64,000 nt of DNA from Hydrangea macrophylla (GCA_033977485.1 CM066989.1:95623887-95687886), one strand, 5' to 3'; shown: positions 1-11,530, counted from the first letter of the stretch. Numbers and translations: made by a program. The notes: a model not told the origin generated them from the letters alone.

Positions 1-223
1 TCGAAGTCACATCTTCCATCTTCAAAACAAACTTCAGACTGTCTTTAAAGTCTTTTGTTTCCTCAGAAGTCAGATTGGGAGGGAGAGGCATTTGAAATTC
101 CTCAGAACTTGAGACACCTGGGACAGCCTGAGGTTCGAATGAGGCTGATGCTGGAGTAACTTTGGGATCAGAACTTGTGCTAGGCTTCGAGGAACCAGCT
201 ACAGTTTCAGGAACAGACTCAGC

Positions 224-303
224 CTGGTCAACAAAAGATAAACACTTTTTCAGAATCTGTTTATGAAAAGAGATCAAAAGTCAAAGAATTCTGGATGTCT
301 TAC
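224..303 (-). other. Putative intron 2 of the PMD pseudogene (80 nt)
   Basis: Donor ATG|GTAAGA and acceptor TTGACCAG, phase 0. Splicing removes the stop at 274 and gives a Ser/Pro/Thr-rich frame that stays open to base 1, so the gene continues beyond the window. Confidence 0.55.
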
Positions 304-731
304 CATCAGTTGGAATTCGAGTAATGGAGGTTGAATGTCCATTGGAGGAGATTTTGGGACTTCTGAGATGTCAGGACCCTGTGATGATGTTTCTGGAATT
401 GTTGGCGACAACTCTGGTTGAGGTGCTATCTTCGAAAGAGGAATTGCTAGAATAGGGACCTCTTTAGTAATCTCTGAACCAGCAGGTAGTTCACTTGTTG
501 TTTTGGCTTTCTTCTTTCGAATTGATGATGAAATGGGGCTGGTATCTTTTTTCTCTTCAGATTCAACATTCCCAGAGGCAATGGGAGAGCTTTCTGCTGA
601 GAGAATCAATTTCCTCTTTGGTTTAGGTGGTGGTGGAGCAGGAGCCTTGGAAGCCTTCGAAGAAACTGGAACGCTTGACTTAGCTTTCGAAGCTCTAGTT
701 GTAGGTGAAGAACCTTCACCAGTGGTTTTTC

Positions 732-816
732 CTATGATGAAAGTTCGAGACAACAATAAGTCGAAGTTCTTTTCATCATCTATAATAGAAAGGGATTGAA
801 TTGGCAATTTATTTAC
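732..816 (-). other. Putative intron 1 of the PMD pseudogene (85 nt)
   Basis: On the minus strand a GTAAAT donor follows a Ser-Lys-Ser-Lys stretch, and a TCATAG acceptor restores the reading frame (phase 1) into the Pro/Ser-rich tail. The codon split across the junction becomes GGA. Without this intron the upstream frame stops at 809. Confidence 0.6.
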
Positions 817-2454
817 CTTTCGACTTCGAATCAATGTGCTTCAGAAGTTGACACTTGTCCATCTGCACTGACATCAAATTTTCCCACCAACTCGAAAAGG
901 CAGGTGTGCATTTTGTATAAACTGGCAAGGAGGTGAATTCCAAATTGATGACTTTGTTCTGATAAACTGCCAATGCTGCAGTTATCACTGGTTCTGGCAC
1001 TCTTGTGCTTGTCTTATAAGCCATCAGTATATTGGCTTGGCTTCGAATTGGGAAAGGGATTGATTGGGTAAGCCCGAATTGTCTCAAAAATTTATTTGGG
1101 AGATAGAGTTCACCATGGGACTTGACACTGAGAGCATTCCCAAAGAAAAGATCCATACTGATCAAAAAATTCCCCATGTAGCTTTCAGTTCAATTGCACT
1201 TGCTGCTCTGTCCAAGATTTGACACAGCCATTGTGGAGAAATGGGAGTTTTGTCTTCAGAATTATATAAGATAGAGAAAGGCTGAAATAGATTATTTGGC
1301 CTAACTGATAGAATGTTGAAAAAGAGGGTGAGACACTCTTTGAAAGTTTTCTCAATATTTGGTAGTAAGGCAAAGAAAATCCCATGAGGGACAGAGTTTA
1401 ATAAAGGTCCTAGATCATAAATCTCTGGAAAATAAGCATATAGCCATAATTGTAAAATCCAGAAAGGACCACCCTGAGTAGGGAGGAAAGGGTCGAAGCA
1501 TAAATCAGAGAAAGACCTGTAGAGAGATCCTAGAATAAAAGGGGCCAAAGCTAGCCTTCGACCAGCAGTTAGAGCTCTGGCAATGTTGGAGAATTCGAGG
1601 ACTACCCTCTGAGAAGAAGTACAGAACAGGTGCTTCGAAAGCTAGTAAAGAAGAAAGTAGTAATATTCCTTGTCTGTCACACCCCCTGATGTTTTTCTAT
1701 GTGAAGTCAAGAAATTGGTATACCCTAATGACTTTGAATCAGTATTTATGGGAGGGCTGTAAGATTCGACCATATAAGGTTGGGCATCTTCTCCATGGGA
1801 TAAAAACCCTAATAAATGGCAGATATCCAAGACAGTTGGACCTATGGGACCAAATCGAAATTGAAAATATTGTAAATAGGGTTCCAAAAACATAAGGCTC
1901 CCACCAATAAGTTAGGACTGGCCTCGATGGGATATTTGGAAAGACTAACGGCGTGATAGATCCCAGTGGCTGTCAAAGTCTCTCCTTTGTTTTCTAAAAT
2001 TCTATCAACCCAATCTGGCCATTCCTTCGCAGGTTTAGGCCAATGTCTAAACTTTAATTCGGTTCGAGGAAGAGGGATTTCCTTCTGATAAGCCAAGAAT
2101 TGTTGTCCTAACCTAGGATAATAAACGCGGAGCTTAAGGTTAGGAGTGCTCAGACAGGGACCAACGGCTATGGAGGATTCCTGATTGGGAAAAGTAACGG
2201 GGACAAGAATCTCGTTGATTAGCGGGGTTTCTTGCCCTTTTGAATATTGTTCTTGCTCATCCTGAATGATTTTTTCAAAATCATCGCAGACCTTCTGAAG
2301 CTGAGTATTGTCATAAGACGATGCCATTTTTAAAAGGTGAGATAACCAGAGCAAAATAAGGATGATTGTGAGGGGAACGAAGCGCAAAAGAAGATAGATA
2401 GAAGATTTGAAGAGTTTGTAGAAGTTTGAAAGGTTCATCTTTCCTTTGCCTTGT

Positions 2455-2463
2455 TTATTTATA
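2455..2463 (-). promoter_or_regulatory. TATA box for the PMD pseudogene
   Basis: TATAAATAA on the minus strand, about 130 nt before ATG 2327. It sits in the 280-bp gap after the stop of the upstream minus-strand gene and supports independent transcription of the PMD gene. Confidence 0.5.
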
Positions 2464-2605
2464 ACCTTTGGTGACGTTTGGAAAGAGGCACCTTTTTAAG
2501 AAAGTAGCCGTTACAGTTGGTTACTTATTTAGCCGTTATACCAAGTAAAAAGACATACTGGTTGGTAATGAACCATTTCAATTTGGTTAAGACAAAATTG
2601 AATTT

Positions 2606-4132
2606 TCAATAATTCATTGAATTGAGAAAAGAGTACAAATACAAGTTACAGACATAACTGATAAAATTGGGAAAACCATAAGTCACAAGATTATGAAACA
2701 TAGCCCAGTAATAAGCAAAGTACTCTGCTTCTAGTTCTATTTTGAAACACAGGGTCCTGGTTTGCAATGCCAATTTATCTTCACTCCGAAGAGTGGGATA
2801 CGCTTCCTTGAGTTGTTTTTCATACTGGATTAACCGAGAATTGATTCGAGATAAGGCTTTGCGAAGACCTCGAAGTTCCTTGGCCAATGAAGATTTACCT
2901 CGAAGAGAAATGCCAACAGCTTTGGCTTTAACTTTGAGATATGCGATTCGACCCTCGAGGTCAGGTTTTGAATAATGAGAAATGGCACTTTCCTCATTAG
3001 AGCTTCCACAACCATAGATGTATTTCTCTTTAAATTCTGAAACTTCATCAAGGAGTGCATTAGGGGCTTCTTTGTAACTTTCGTAAAGGTCCATCAAGTA
3101 ATTCAGATGATGAACACTTTCTTGGTGATCGGAATGCCATCTTATATGAAAAGCTAAGGTTCAAAGGGTGAAGTCCATTTGAGTTCGAACAAGTGTTGAA
3201 ACACCCCATTCATGACATAGGATGTGACAACTCCATTCAAAATTGATCCGAGCCCTTGGATATTGCAAAATAGAGAATGGGAGATGTGAAAAGGCAACTA
3301 GAAGCCTTTGAGCTTGAATAATCAAGCATGGAGAGGGTGATCTAACAGGGGGGATATGTTTGAATATGGGACCATTCCTACACAACTGGTCTAGCTTTAA
3401 GAAGGGATCACTAATATCCTCAGTGGGATCTATTACTTGAACTTTGGTGTCTGGAAAGCCTAGTGCAGAATGATCGAAAAGAAGCACTCTTTTTTTGTAG
3501 TCTTTCTCGAAAAGTTTGCATTTGGAAAGAAAAGCCGAGGAGTAATGCTCATTGGAAAAATTTTCATGAGATCCCCTTACACATGTGTGGATGGGAGGTT
3601 TGCCTTGAGGAATTAAGATGTTCCCTCTTTGACGCCTTTCTCCAGGAGGACTGGTTGAAGAGATTAACCAAGCATTCAACAGGTTTTGTTCCCGAGAAAG
3701 ATGATTCGAAAATGGATAGTATGGTTTTATTATCTTGCTTCAAATGACCCCTTCAACTTCAGGATATTCAAAAGTTGGGTGAATCACTGAAGGTGCTGTA
3801 TTTGGTGTTTCAAGCTTCATGCCTTTATAATATCCAACACCTTCACCATGGGAAATAGGTTGTTCCCAAGCAGGAGGAAAAGTTTGGTTATTATAGATTG
3901 ATTTTGAAGAATTCGAAGATGAACTTTGTCTTGAAGAAGAAGCGCTTGGCCGGTTCAGCATGTTATGCCACTTTCCCCATTTCGAGTAAGTAAAAGGTTC
4001 AGGAGGAATTTCAGGAGGATCCCAATTGGTTCGATGAGGAATATCAGGATGTTTGGTTGACAACATTACTTCTTCGGGAAGGTCTAAAGGGAAATGATCA
4101 CTAGTATCGAAGGAAGATTGAGAAGAAGACAT
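2606..4132 (-). pseudogene. Unrecognised transposon-associated gene, one frame with two TGA stops
   Basis: A single minus-strand frame of about 509 codons runs from ATG 4132 (MSSSQSSFDTSD) to the stop at 2606 and is interrupted only by TGA at 3740-3742 and 3161-3163. The N-terminal third is Ser/Pro-rich with a WGKWHNML motif and a poly-Ser stretch. The middle is hydrophobic with scattered Cys and His. The C-terminal third, roughly residues 345-480, is charged and predicted helical (SLAKELRGLRKALSRINSRL). I do not recognise the family. Its position next to a PMD gene and antisense to the following LTR suggests transposon cargo, perhaps an extra ORF of a Tat-type Ty3/gypsy element. Both stops could be CGA-to-TGA transitions. 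A cellular gene fragment is an alternative. Confidence 0.55.
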
Positions 4133-4233
4133 TTTTAACAAAGCAGATTTGAAGTGACAAGATAAGGTTAAGGGTTCAAGGATCAAGCAAACACAGTGGT
4201 TTGTGTGAAAATAAATTAAGGAGTGGACTTTCA

Positions 4234-4242
4234 ATTTAAATA
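4234..4242 (-). promoter_or_regulatory. Possible TATA-like box for the gene at 4132
   Basis: TATTTAAAT on the minus strand, about 100 nt before ATG 4132. Weak match to the TATA consensus; position is suitable. Confidence 0.3.
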
Positions 4243-4330
4243 CATTCGAAGATTGCATGAAGATGATGAATACCCAGCATGATCTAACCATGATCACCAT
4301 TATCTTTTTTGAATGAAAAGGAAAATGACG

Positions 4331-4344
4331 CGGGGGGTAATATT
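4331..4344 (+). other. Polypurine-tract-like sequence before the LTR
   Basis: CGGGGGGTAATATT immediately precedes the TGTGGTG start of the candidate LTR. It matches the usual position of a polypurine tract before a 3' LTR in plus orientation. Confidence 0.45.
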
Positions 4345-4615
4345 TGTGGTGAAAATATCCAGCCAATGCAGAATTGACACGTGAGATTCGATGTGGCAGG
4401 ATAGTTGGTGGAAACTGATGAATACAGGAACCGTTATGAGCAGTTGTTGCTGACTCATCTTGTTCAAATATTTAACTGCCAGAGGACACGTGTTGATCAT
4501 CATGGAGTAACTGAAGAACAGTTGTCAATTCAAGAATATGCCACGTGTAGAAGTAGTTACCAATTTGAAAAGGAGAGGGAACATTCAAATAAGAACGCTG
4601 AGAAGCCTCGACGTC

Positions 4616-4623
4616 TATAAATA
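4616..4623 (+). promoter_or_regulatory. TATA box in LTR
   Basis: TATAAATA within the 4345-4958 LTR; transcription would start near 4650. A polyadenylation signal lies about 155 nt downstream. Confidence 0.55.
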
Positions 4624-4773
4624 GAAGGATTGGACATTCGAAACAGATCTTTTGATCAACATCAACATATATCTTTCAATACATTTACTGTATTTTTATC
4701 TAGGCTTTTAAACTTAGGAGTAGAGCACCTTCGAAGTCATCTTCAAGGTTAGATTGTAGTTTGTTTCTAACTT

Positions 4774-4779
4774 AATAAA
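4774..4779 (+). terminator. Polyadenylation signal in LTR
   Basis: AATAAA downstream of the LTR TATA box, the expected arrangement for the R region of a plant LTR. Confidence 0.4.
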
Positions 4780-5718
4780 GTAGTTCGTTACTTTATTGTT
4801 TATTTACTGTTCTTATTTAGGAGTAGTTATAAATTTAGTCAGTTCAAAGTTCTTCAGTTAGTCACATCTTTACACGTTTGAAGTCCTTGTTAAGGCATCG
4901 AACGACCCCACAATCACCCTGGTGAGGCGCAATTCGGTTACTCATCATATCACACACATTGGCAACTTGCTTGCCTGGCACGCTCGCACATTTATAATTT
5001 TCCAACCAAACACGTAGTAATAATTTTTGCTACTTCAAGCTAACTATAAACCTTGTTCAAATTAAGACAATTATATAATTTAAGACATAAGTTCTGATTT
5101 TTTTCTTCGTCAAGTAGTAATGTTTTTATGTTCTTGGAATATAGACTTGGGACATTTTTGGAAAATAATAGACAAATGGCACATATTCAACTTTTAAGTC
5201 GACATATATGAGAGTTGCCCCTAGGTTAGAATGTAAAGATTAGTATGGACCTAATGTTTACATCCATTCTCTCTAGGGTTGTTGTCAAGGCGGAGTCAGA
5301 AATTTTAGTTAGAGAGCCTAGGCTATATGGAGTTTCAGTGTCAGGTTGGCAGCGCCTTGGAGACAAGTATTTTTTTTTGGCCTACTTACACATTGATCTT
5401 GGCTCCTCCATAACTGCCGCCTCAGGATCTTCACTTTCAGCATCACTTTTTTTAGCAACACCACCACCATGACCATTTATGTTTAGAACTAGTTTTATGT
5501 CACAAACGATTAGAGGAAGTGAGTATCTTTTCATTATTATATGAGAAAGTGGACCGCTTTTGGTCTTGATATAGGAGACAAAAATATTAAAAGAGGGAAA
5601 GAAGAAGTATAATTGTTTTTACACCCCATTTTAGGGTAAAACTTATGATATTTAAAACAATAATACTTGGCTTACCAAAGGTTCATAAAACGTTGATCAC
5701 AAAAGGATCTGGCAATCC

Positions 5719-6290
5719 ATGTGGTAGTGGGCTCCTGGGAATGGGCCCATAGTCACAAGAAGAAACACACCCACATAATATAGAGAATAATAAAACAAGA
5801 ACAAAGCACACCACAAAAAGAAAATTAAGCAATCAATAAGACAACAAGATATACATGGGGTTGGGCCAACCCCAAGCTACATCCACTAACAAAGATGATC
5901 ACTATGATTTGTTATGAAGATTACAACCTCTCAAGACCTTGTGATGTATATCGCTCCAACCACGATATGTAAACACACACAGTTGCTAAAACTAGATTTC
6001 TCCCGCACTGGTTCACAACCCTCACTTGTGTATGTTGAGATTGTGGGTTAGTTAAATCCCTCGAGTAAGCCCTATATTTATTTAGATTGTAGAGTCTCAA
6101 TCCTAATTGTAGTAAGATTTACCCTTTAATTAAGCCTTGTACATCAAGGAATACTCTCACAAACATCCTATATAGACTAGGTAACTTCCACCATCAAAGG
6201 AATCCTATTTATAAGGAAACCACCACATAAGGAATCAAATCAAAATTAGGAAACAGTTCTATGAATGAAGTCTTTGGCACAATCCTAACA
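5719..6290 (-). mobile_element. Ty1/copia-type LTR, minus orientation (block copy 1)
   Basis: Similar throughout to the LTR at 28557-29114 that has an intact primer site. On the minus strand it starts TGTTAGGATTG. The adjoining minus-strand sequence GGCAGGGTGGAGAT (6291-6304) looks like a polypurine tract, which makes this a 3' LTR. The 6305-6586 stretch is presumably a decayed 3' end of the internal region and has no readable protein. Confidence 0.6.
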
Positions 6291-6586
6291 ATCTCCACCC
6301 TGCCTCAAATTCTTTCCCACCAGTCCTCAGATTCTTTCTCTTGTAATCTTCAACTTTCACATCAATAATGTATCGCCTTTGCCATCCCCCAAGCTATTCA
6401 GCTACATCATTACTCAAGTTAAGATCTCCCATGAACTTGAGATCACCAAAGTCATAAAACACTAAATACACGAGCTAAACTTTGCTATTGTGGTCGTCTT
6501 CACCTTGAGTAGAAGTTGTCATCATCGAAGGTTGTTGGACCCTCGTTGTCTATTCCCTTAATATATTCCCCCACCCGCTTCCACAC

Positions 6587-7220
6587 TGTAATACCCCATA
6601 TTTTCGTGATATAAATATTTACTTTAAACAAATTATCAAAATGTATACTTTCTGTCTAAATGAAAGTTTTTGAATCATGCTACTTGTCCTTGTTTAAATA
6701 AATGTTTGTGAGAAATCTTTAATATGAAACCTACCGTTCTTTGTATTTTTCCTGATTCTGCACCATTCGGCTAGAAATTTAAAATTTCAATAGCAGTTTT
6801 TATTATGTTTAAAACGCACGAAATTGATGGGTTATGCTTCTTTGTGGATTTTATATTCGTTTATATGACTTAATGTAAATTTACTCGGAGATATATGAAT
6901 TCTCATATTATGTTGGGCTTTGTGAATTTGTGGATGTGTGATAGTCTGTGTGAAGGGTTTTTTTTTTCGAATTTAATGTTAGGAAAAATCCTTAACATTC
7001 ACCGCTGCTTCTCTATGTGTTGGCCTTCGGAGAGTTTCTTGTGTGATCTCCGGAATAGTTAACTATTGATTGATATTCCATTAGGATGATGTGTGATCTT
7101 CTCGAGTATAGGGGTGGATGCTTTGTGATCTTCCATTAGGATACTGTGTAATCTTTACAAGAATAGGGTGGATACTTTGTGATCTTCTATAGGATGCTGT
7201 GCGATCTTCCCTCTCGGTTG
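6587..7220 (+). mobile_element. Gypsy-type LTR fragment (block copy 1)
   Basis: Begins TGTAATACCCCAT; the other block copies begin TGTAACACCCCAT, a start common to Ty3/gypsy chromovirus LTRs in plants. Contains the short palindrome TGTTAGGAAAAATCC and, towards the end, several repeats of GTGATCTTCC. No coding sequence. The right end is not defined. Confidence 0.4.
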
Positions 7221-8077
7221 ACAAAGTTAATGAACAATCGTCTCCCAAGATAGAACGGATTTTTCAATTCTACAAAGGCTACACATCAATTCGTAGAATC
7301 CGACGAACGCAAATATATGTATATATGATACTCGAACAGACTTAATTCTAATATGGAAAGAGAGATTAATGTTGGATGCAAATGACTGATAATAGTGGCT
7401 GAATATTACGAAATTGGTGTTTGTCCAGAAAAGACAAACCCAAACAAGGCACTGGCTTTGTCCAAAAAGACACACCCAAACAGAGCATAACATATGGTTG
7501 TTGGTAAACAGCTTTTAAAGGGAAAATTATTTTCGTTGGAAGAGTTTTAGACTGTTTGAATAGTTTAAAAATTTTTTCCAAATCCATATGGCAATCCAAA
7601 CGAATTTTCTCCAAAAAGAACATATTTTTTCAATAAGCCCAAGTCCAAGTCCACGAACCACAAACCCACGACCCGATCGGTCAGACGGACAGCGGTGGTG
7701 CGCGCGCGTGTGCTCGTGCTTGGTGGACAAACATTTTTCTAGGTCCTTCCCCCTTCACAAAAGTGGGAAACCCCAAGGGCAATACCCTTGTTAACAAGAA
7801 AGACATACATATGGCCTAAACTTTTTTTATAGATTTCCTATGTGGGATAAACTTACCACTTCATTCTTCCTCAACCACTGCATCACATTTGGGTGACAAT
7901 TTCTCATTTACCTCTTAATGGATTTCTATATATGAACATATGGCGTTTATCTCCTTACAGAGAGGAACGCGTTCTAATGTGGTCCCGACCCAACGGATGT
8001 GTGGGGCCCACCTTAAAATTAGGCTAAAGTTAAGAAAAACCATTAATTTGGAATCCATTTTTCAACACTAAGAACTA
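7221..8077. other. Unassigned stretch of block copy 1
   Basis: No convincing gene. The equivalent stretch in block copy 2 (11531-12370) is similar but carries many indels, so short open frames here are not conserved. Confidence 0.5.
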
Positions 8078-8349
8078 CTCCCTCCGTCCCAAATTGCTGG
8101 GCACTCTTTCTATTTTGGGTTGTCCCAAAATGCTTGTCCATTTTGAAAAGTCAACACACCAATTTTTTTATCTTTCCTATTTTGCCATTTCTTTTTTTAC
8201 CATTCCCACAAATCATAGTTTATAGGGAAACTAAATTAAGGGTAAAGTTGGAAACTAAGAATATTTAAACATGAAAACAGTGTAATAAATGATGTTCCCT
8301 TAAAAAGTTGAGTTCCCCAAAAGTGCCCAGCAATTTGGGACGGAGGGAG
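8078..8349. mobile_element. Stowaway-type MITE (272 bp)
   Basis: Perfect 28-bp terminal inverted repeats starting CTCCCTCCGTCCCAAATTG, flanked by TA on both sides (8076-8077 and 8350-8351), as expected for Tc1/mariner-derived Stowaway elements. Block copy 2 has the unoccupied site with a single TA near 12380, so insertion came after the block duplication. Confidence 0.92.
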
Positions 8350-8612
8350 TAATAATCGCAACGCTCTCACACGGGCACTAACTAGTAGGTCTTGGATCAC
8401 ACTACAACTCTTGATCTTTTGTCTTACATTTGATCTAACCATTGTGGGACAATTAAATGTAATAATCTTACCCAAAACCTAAGACTAACTGGTGGTAGCC
8501 AGTTGTCTTGCATTAAATGCAATAATCTTAGCTAGCCTTTATGTGACACATGGCAAGCGATATGCTTCACGTGAAGCAAAACTGTCTTTCTTCATTGTAG
8601 TCGAGCCCCTAA

Positions 8613-9265
8613 ATTTGAAGTAGGTAAACACATTACTTCTTGAAAACATAAAATAAAAAAAATAAAAAAAAAAACATTATTGAATGGAGGCAATGAGATA
8701 ACAATGAGTCATAAGGCACCACGTGCCTGATACAACTTGTTTTAAATTTCACTACTCTTTCTATCTCTCGACTAATGGGTCACACAGTACTAGAGTACTA
8801 GTAGACTTTGCAGCACTACCAGGAGAGAGATCGAAAGAGAAAGAATTGTGACATTTTATTGTTTCCATAACATTAGTCAATGCTAATAAATTGGTGACCC
8901 CAACCTATCCATGAATCTCAACTATCAAATTAAATGTAAATGACAAGCCCAATAAGATTCTTGAAAATCAATTGCCAAATTAAATGGCAAGCCCCCAATA
9001 ATTAGATTCATGAATCTCAATTGGCAAACTAAATGACAAGCCCCAACAATTGAGGGCTTGTCATTTTGTTTGCCAACTTGGGGCTTGTCATTTAATTTTC
9101 CAAGGTTGAGGTCACCATCTTAGCATTCATTAAATTGTTAAAGCAAGTTGTATCAGGTACGTTGTGCTACATTACTCATTCTTATCCTATTACTGCCATT
9201 CAACATTGATATTTTTTTCTTCAAGAAATACTGTTTTTTACTCTCTTTTACGTACTTCAAATTTA
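8613..9265. repeat. Foldback element at end of block copy 1
   Basis: Two arms pair in inverted orientation. The GAAGTAGGTAAAC and GTGCCTGATACAACTTG stretches of the left arm reappear reversed near 9150-9260. A second pair joins GTGACCCCAACCTAT (about 8893) with AGGTTGAGGTCACC (about 9101). The core has direct and inverted copies of a GGGGCTTGTCATTT motif. Arms are interrupted by small insertions. No coding sequence. Confidence 0.5.
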
Positions 9266-10003
9266 CTAGTACTAATAATATTTTTTCCTACTTCAAGCTT
9301 ACCATAAACCTTGTTCAAATTAAGACATTTTTATTGTTTAGTAAATCAGTCCTAATTTTTTTTAATCTTCAAGAAGTAATGTTTTTACCTACTTCGAATA
9401 TGAACTTGGGACATTTTTTGAATATAGTAGACAAATGGCTCACATTCAACCTTTAAGTTGATATATATGAGAGTTGCCCCTAGGTTTGAATGTAAAGATT
9501 AGTATATGGACCAAAAGTATACATTCATTCTTTCTAGGGTTATTGTCAGGGGTGGAGTTCAAAATTTTGGTCCGAGGGCCTAGGCTATACAGAGTTTCAG
9601 TGTCAGGCTGGCAGCACCTTCGAGACAATTTGTTTCTTTTGGGGTTACTTATACATTTATCAAGTGGCTGAACCATCACCGTCATTCCGGGATCTTCACT
9701 TTCAGCCTTGCTCTTTTTTAGCAATACCACCACCATTACCACTTAGGTTTAGAACAAGTTTTATGTCACAATAGAAAAGAGGAAGTGAGTATCTTTTCAT
9801 TATTACATAAGAAAGTGGACCGCTTTTGGTCTTGATATAGGAGACAAAAATATTAAAAGAGGGAAAGAAGTAGAATTGTTTTTACACCCCATTTTGAGGG
9901 TAAAAGAAGTGACTTTTAATCTTGAAATGTGATATTTGAAACAATAAGACTTGGCTTACCAAAGGTTCACAAAAAGTTGATCACAAAAGGATGTGGCGTT
10001 TCA

Positions 10004-10598
10004 TGTAGCAGTGGTCGGCTGGGAATGAGCCACAGTCACAACAAGAAACACACCCATAGAATATAGAGAATAATAGAACATGAACAAAGCATACCATGAA
10101 AAGAAAATCAACCAATCAATACGACAACAAGATATATATATATATATGGTTCGGCCAACTGCAAGATACAGCCACCGGCAAACACGATCACTATGATTTT
10201 TTATAAAGATTACAACCTCTCAAGACCTCACTATGTATATCGCTCCAACCATGATATGTAAACACACATAATTGCTAAAACTAGATTTCTCCCTCACTAG
10301 TTCATGACCCTCACTTGTGTATGCAGAGATTGGGGGTTAATTAAATCCCTTGAGTAAGCCCTATATTTATTTAGATCGTAGATTCTCGATCCTAATTGTA
10401 GTAAGATTTGCCCTTATTGTAAGTCTTGTACATCAAGGAAAACTCTCACAAACATTCCTATATAGAATAGGTAACTTTCACCATCAAAGGAATCCTATTA
10501 AATAAGGAATCTTGTTAAATAAGGAAACCACCACATAAAGAATCAAATCAAAATTAGGAAATAGTTCCATGAATGAAGTTTTAGGCGCAATCCTAACA
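10004..10598 (-). mobile_element. Ty1/copia-type LTR, minus orientation (block copy 2)
   Basis: Counterpart of 5719-6290. The minus-strand start is TGTTAGGATTG, and a decayed polypurine-like stretch adjoins at 10599-10614. Confidence 0.55.
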
Positions 10599-10893
10599 AT
10601 CTTCACCTTGCCTCAAATTCTTTCCCATCAGTCCTCAGATTATTCTTCTTGTAATCTTCAGCTGCCACATCAATAGTGTTTCGCCTTTGCCATCCCCCAA
10701 GCTATTCAGCTACACCATTACTCAAGTTCACATCCCCCGTGAACCTGAGATCACCAACGTCATCAAACACGAAATGCATGAGCTAGACTTTGCTATTGTG
10801 GTCGTCTTCACCTTGAGTAGAAGTTGTCATCATCGAAGTTGTTGGAGCCTTGTCATCTATTCCCTCAATTGATTCCTTCACTTACTTCCACAC

Positions 10894-11530
10894 TGTAACA
10901 CCCCATATTTTCTTGATGTAAATATTCAATTTTAAAAAAATATATATCAAAGTATGTATTTTATTTCTAAATGACAGTTTTTGTATCTTGCTACATGTCC
11001 TTGTTTATATGAAGGTTTGTGAGAAATTTCTAATAAGTGACCTTTCGTTCTTTGCATATTTCCTGATTCTGTACCATTTGGCCAGAAATTTAAAATTTTG
11101 GTAGCATTTTTTATTATGTTTAAAACATGCGAAATTGATGGGTTATGCTTCTTTGTGGATTTCATATTCATGAATATGACTTAATGTAAATTTACATATA
11201 TGAATAAATGCATAATATTTGGCTTCGTGAATTTGGGGATATGTGATCGTCTGTGTGAAGGTAATTTTTTTTTATCAAATTTAATGTTAGGAAAAATCCT
11301 TAACATTCACCACTACTTCTCTATGTGTTTGCCTTCGTAAGGTTTTCTGTGTGATCTCCGAAATAGTTGACTATTGATTGATATTCCATCAGGATGTTGT
11401 GTGATCTTCCCAAGAATAGGGGTGGATGCTTTCTGATCTTCCTTTAGGATACTATGTGATCTTCTCGAGAATAGGGGTGGATGCTTTGTGATCTTTTATG
11501 GGAGGCTGTGTGATCTTCCCTTTCGGTGCA
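10894..11530 (+). mobile_element. Gypsy-type LTR fragment (block copy 2)
   Basis: Begins TGTAACACCCCAT and is similar to 6587-7220. No coding sequence; right end undefined. Confidence 0.4.

Larger units (their letters stand above)
1..2327 (-). pseudogene. Plant mobile domain (PMD) gene, decayed, 3' end off window
   Basis: Encodes a plant mobile domain (aminotransferase-like) protein, a family found as transposon cargo and as the domesticated Arabidopsis MAIN/MAIL1 proteins. Family-like landmarks read in order: an N-terminal region ending in NLLVGAL, FGPIGPTVLDICHLLGF (about 1780-1850), GGPFWILQLWLYAYFP (about 1430-1470), and LPNKFLRQFGL (about 1075-1105), then a Ser/Pro/Lys-rich tail. I start at ATG 2327, because a TATA box at 2455-2463 places the more upstream ATG (2438) outside the transcript. 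Lesions: loss of one T near 1850, TAG at 1642-1644 where the family has Trp, and an indel in a T run near 1165. Two introns (816-732 and 303-224) restore an open tail that runs off the left edge. It lies head to tail behind the gene at 4132-2606. Family call confident; exact exon ends inferred. Confidence 0.82.
4345..4958 (+). mobile_element. LTR of a plus-oriented retrotransposon
   Basis: About 614 bp starting TGTGGTG and ending in CACACACA. It holds a TATA box at 4616-4623 and AATAAA at 4774-4779 in the correct order. A G-rich polypurine-like tract lies on its left, and TTGGCAACTTGC, which could be a primer-binding site, follows directly on its right. With antisense genes on the left it reads as the 3' LTR of a Ty3/gypsy (Tat-like) element. 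The primer-site-like right flank would instead make it a 5' LTR, or an LTR shared by two tandem elements. Exact ends are uncertain by a few bases. Confidence 0.55.
5018..9285. repeat. Composite block, tandem copy 1 (about 4.27 kb)
   Basis: The order of sequences here recurs at 9286-13445 and 13446-16728. In order: a non-coding stretch with a CGGAGTCAGAAATTTT motif, a minus-strand copia-type LTR, a gypsy-type LTR start, a GTGATCTTCC-rich stretch, an unassigned stretch, and a foldback element. Offsets between equivalent bases are about 4,266 and 4,164. The copies are diverged by many substitutions and small indels, so the duplication is old. Confidence 0.75.

Noticed and set aside
7588..7794. 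Small frames in the unassigned block stretch
   Set aside because: They are not conserved in block copy 2 and have no motif.
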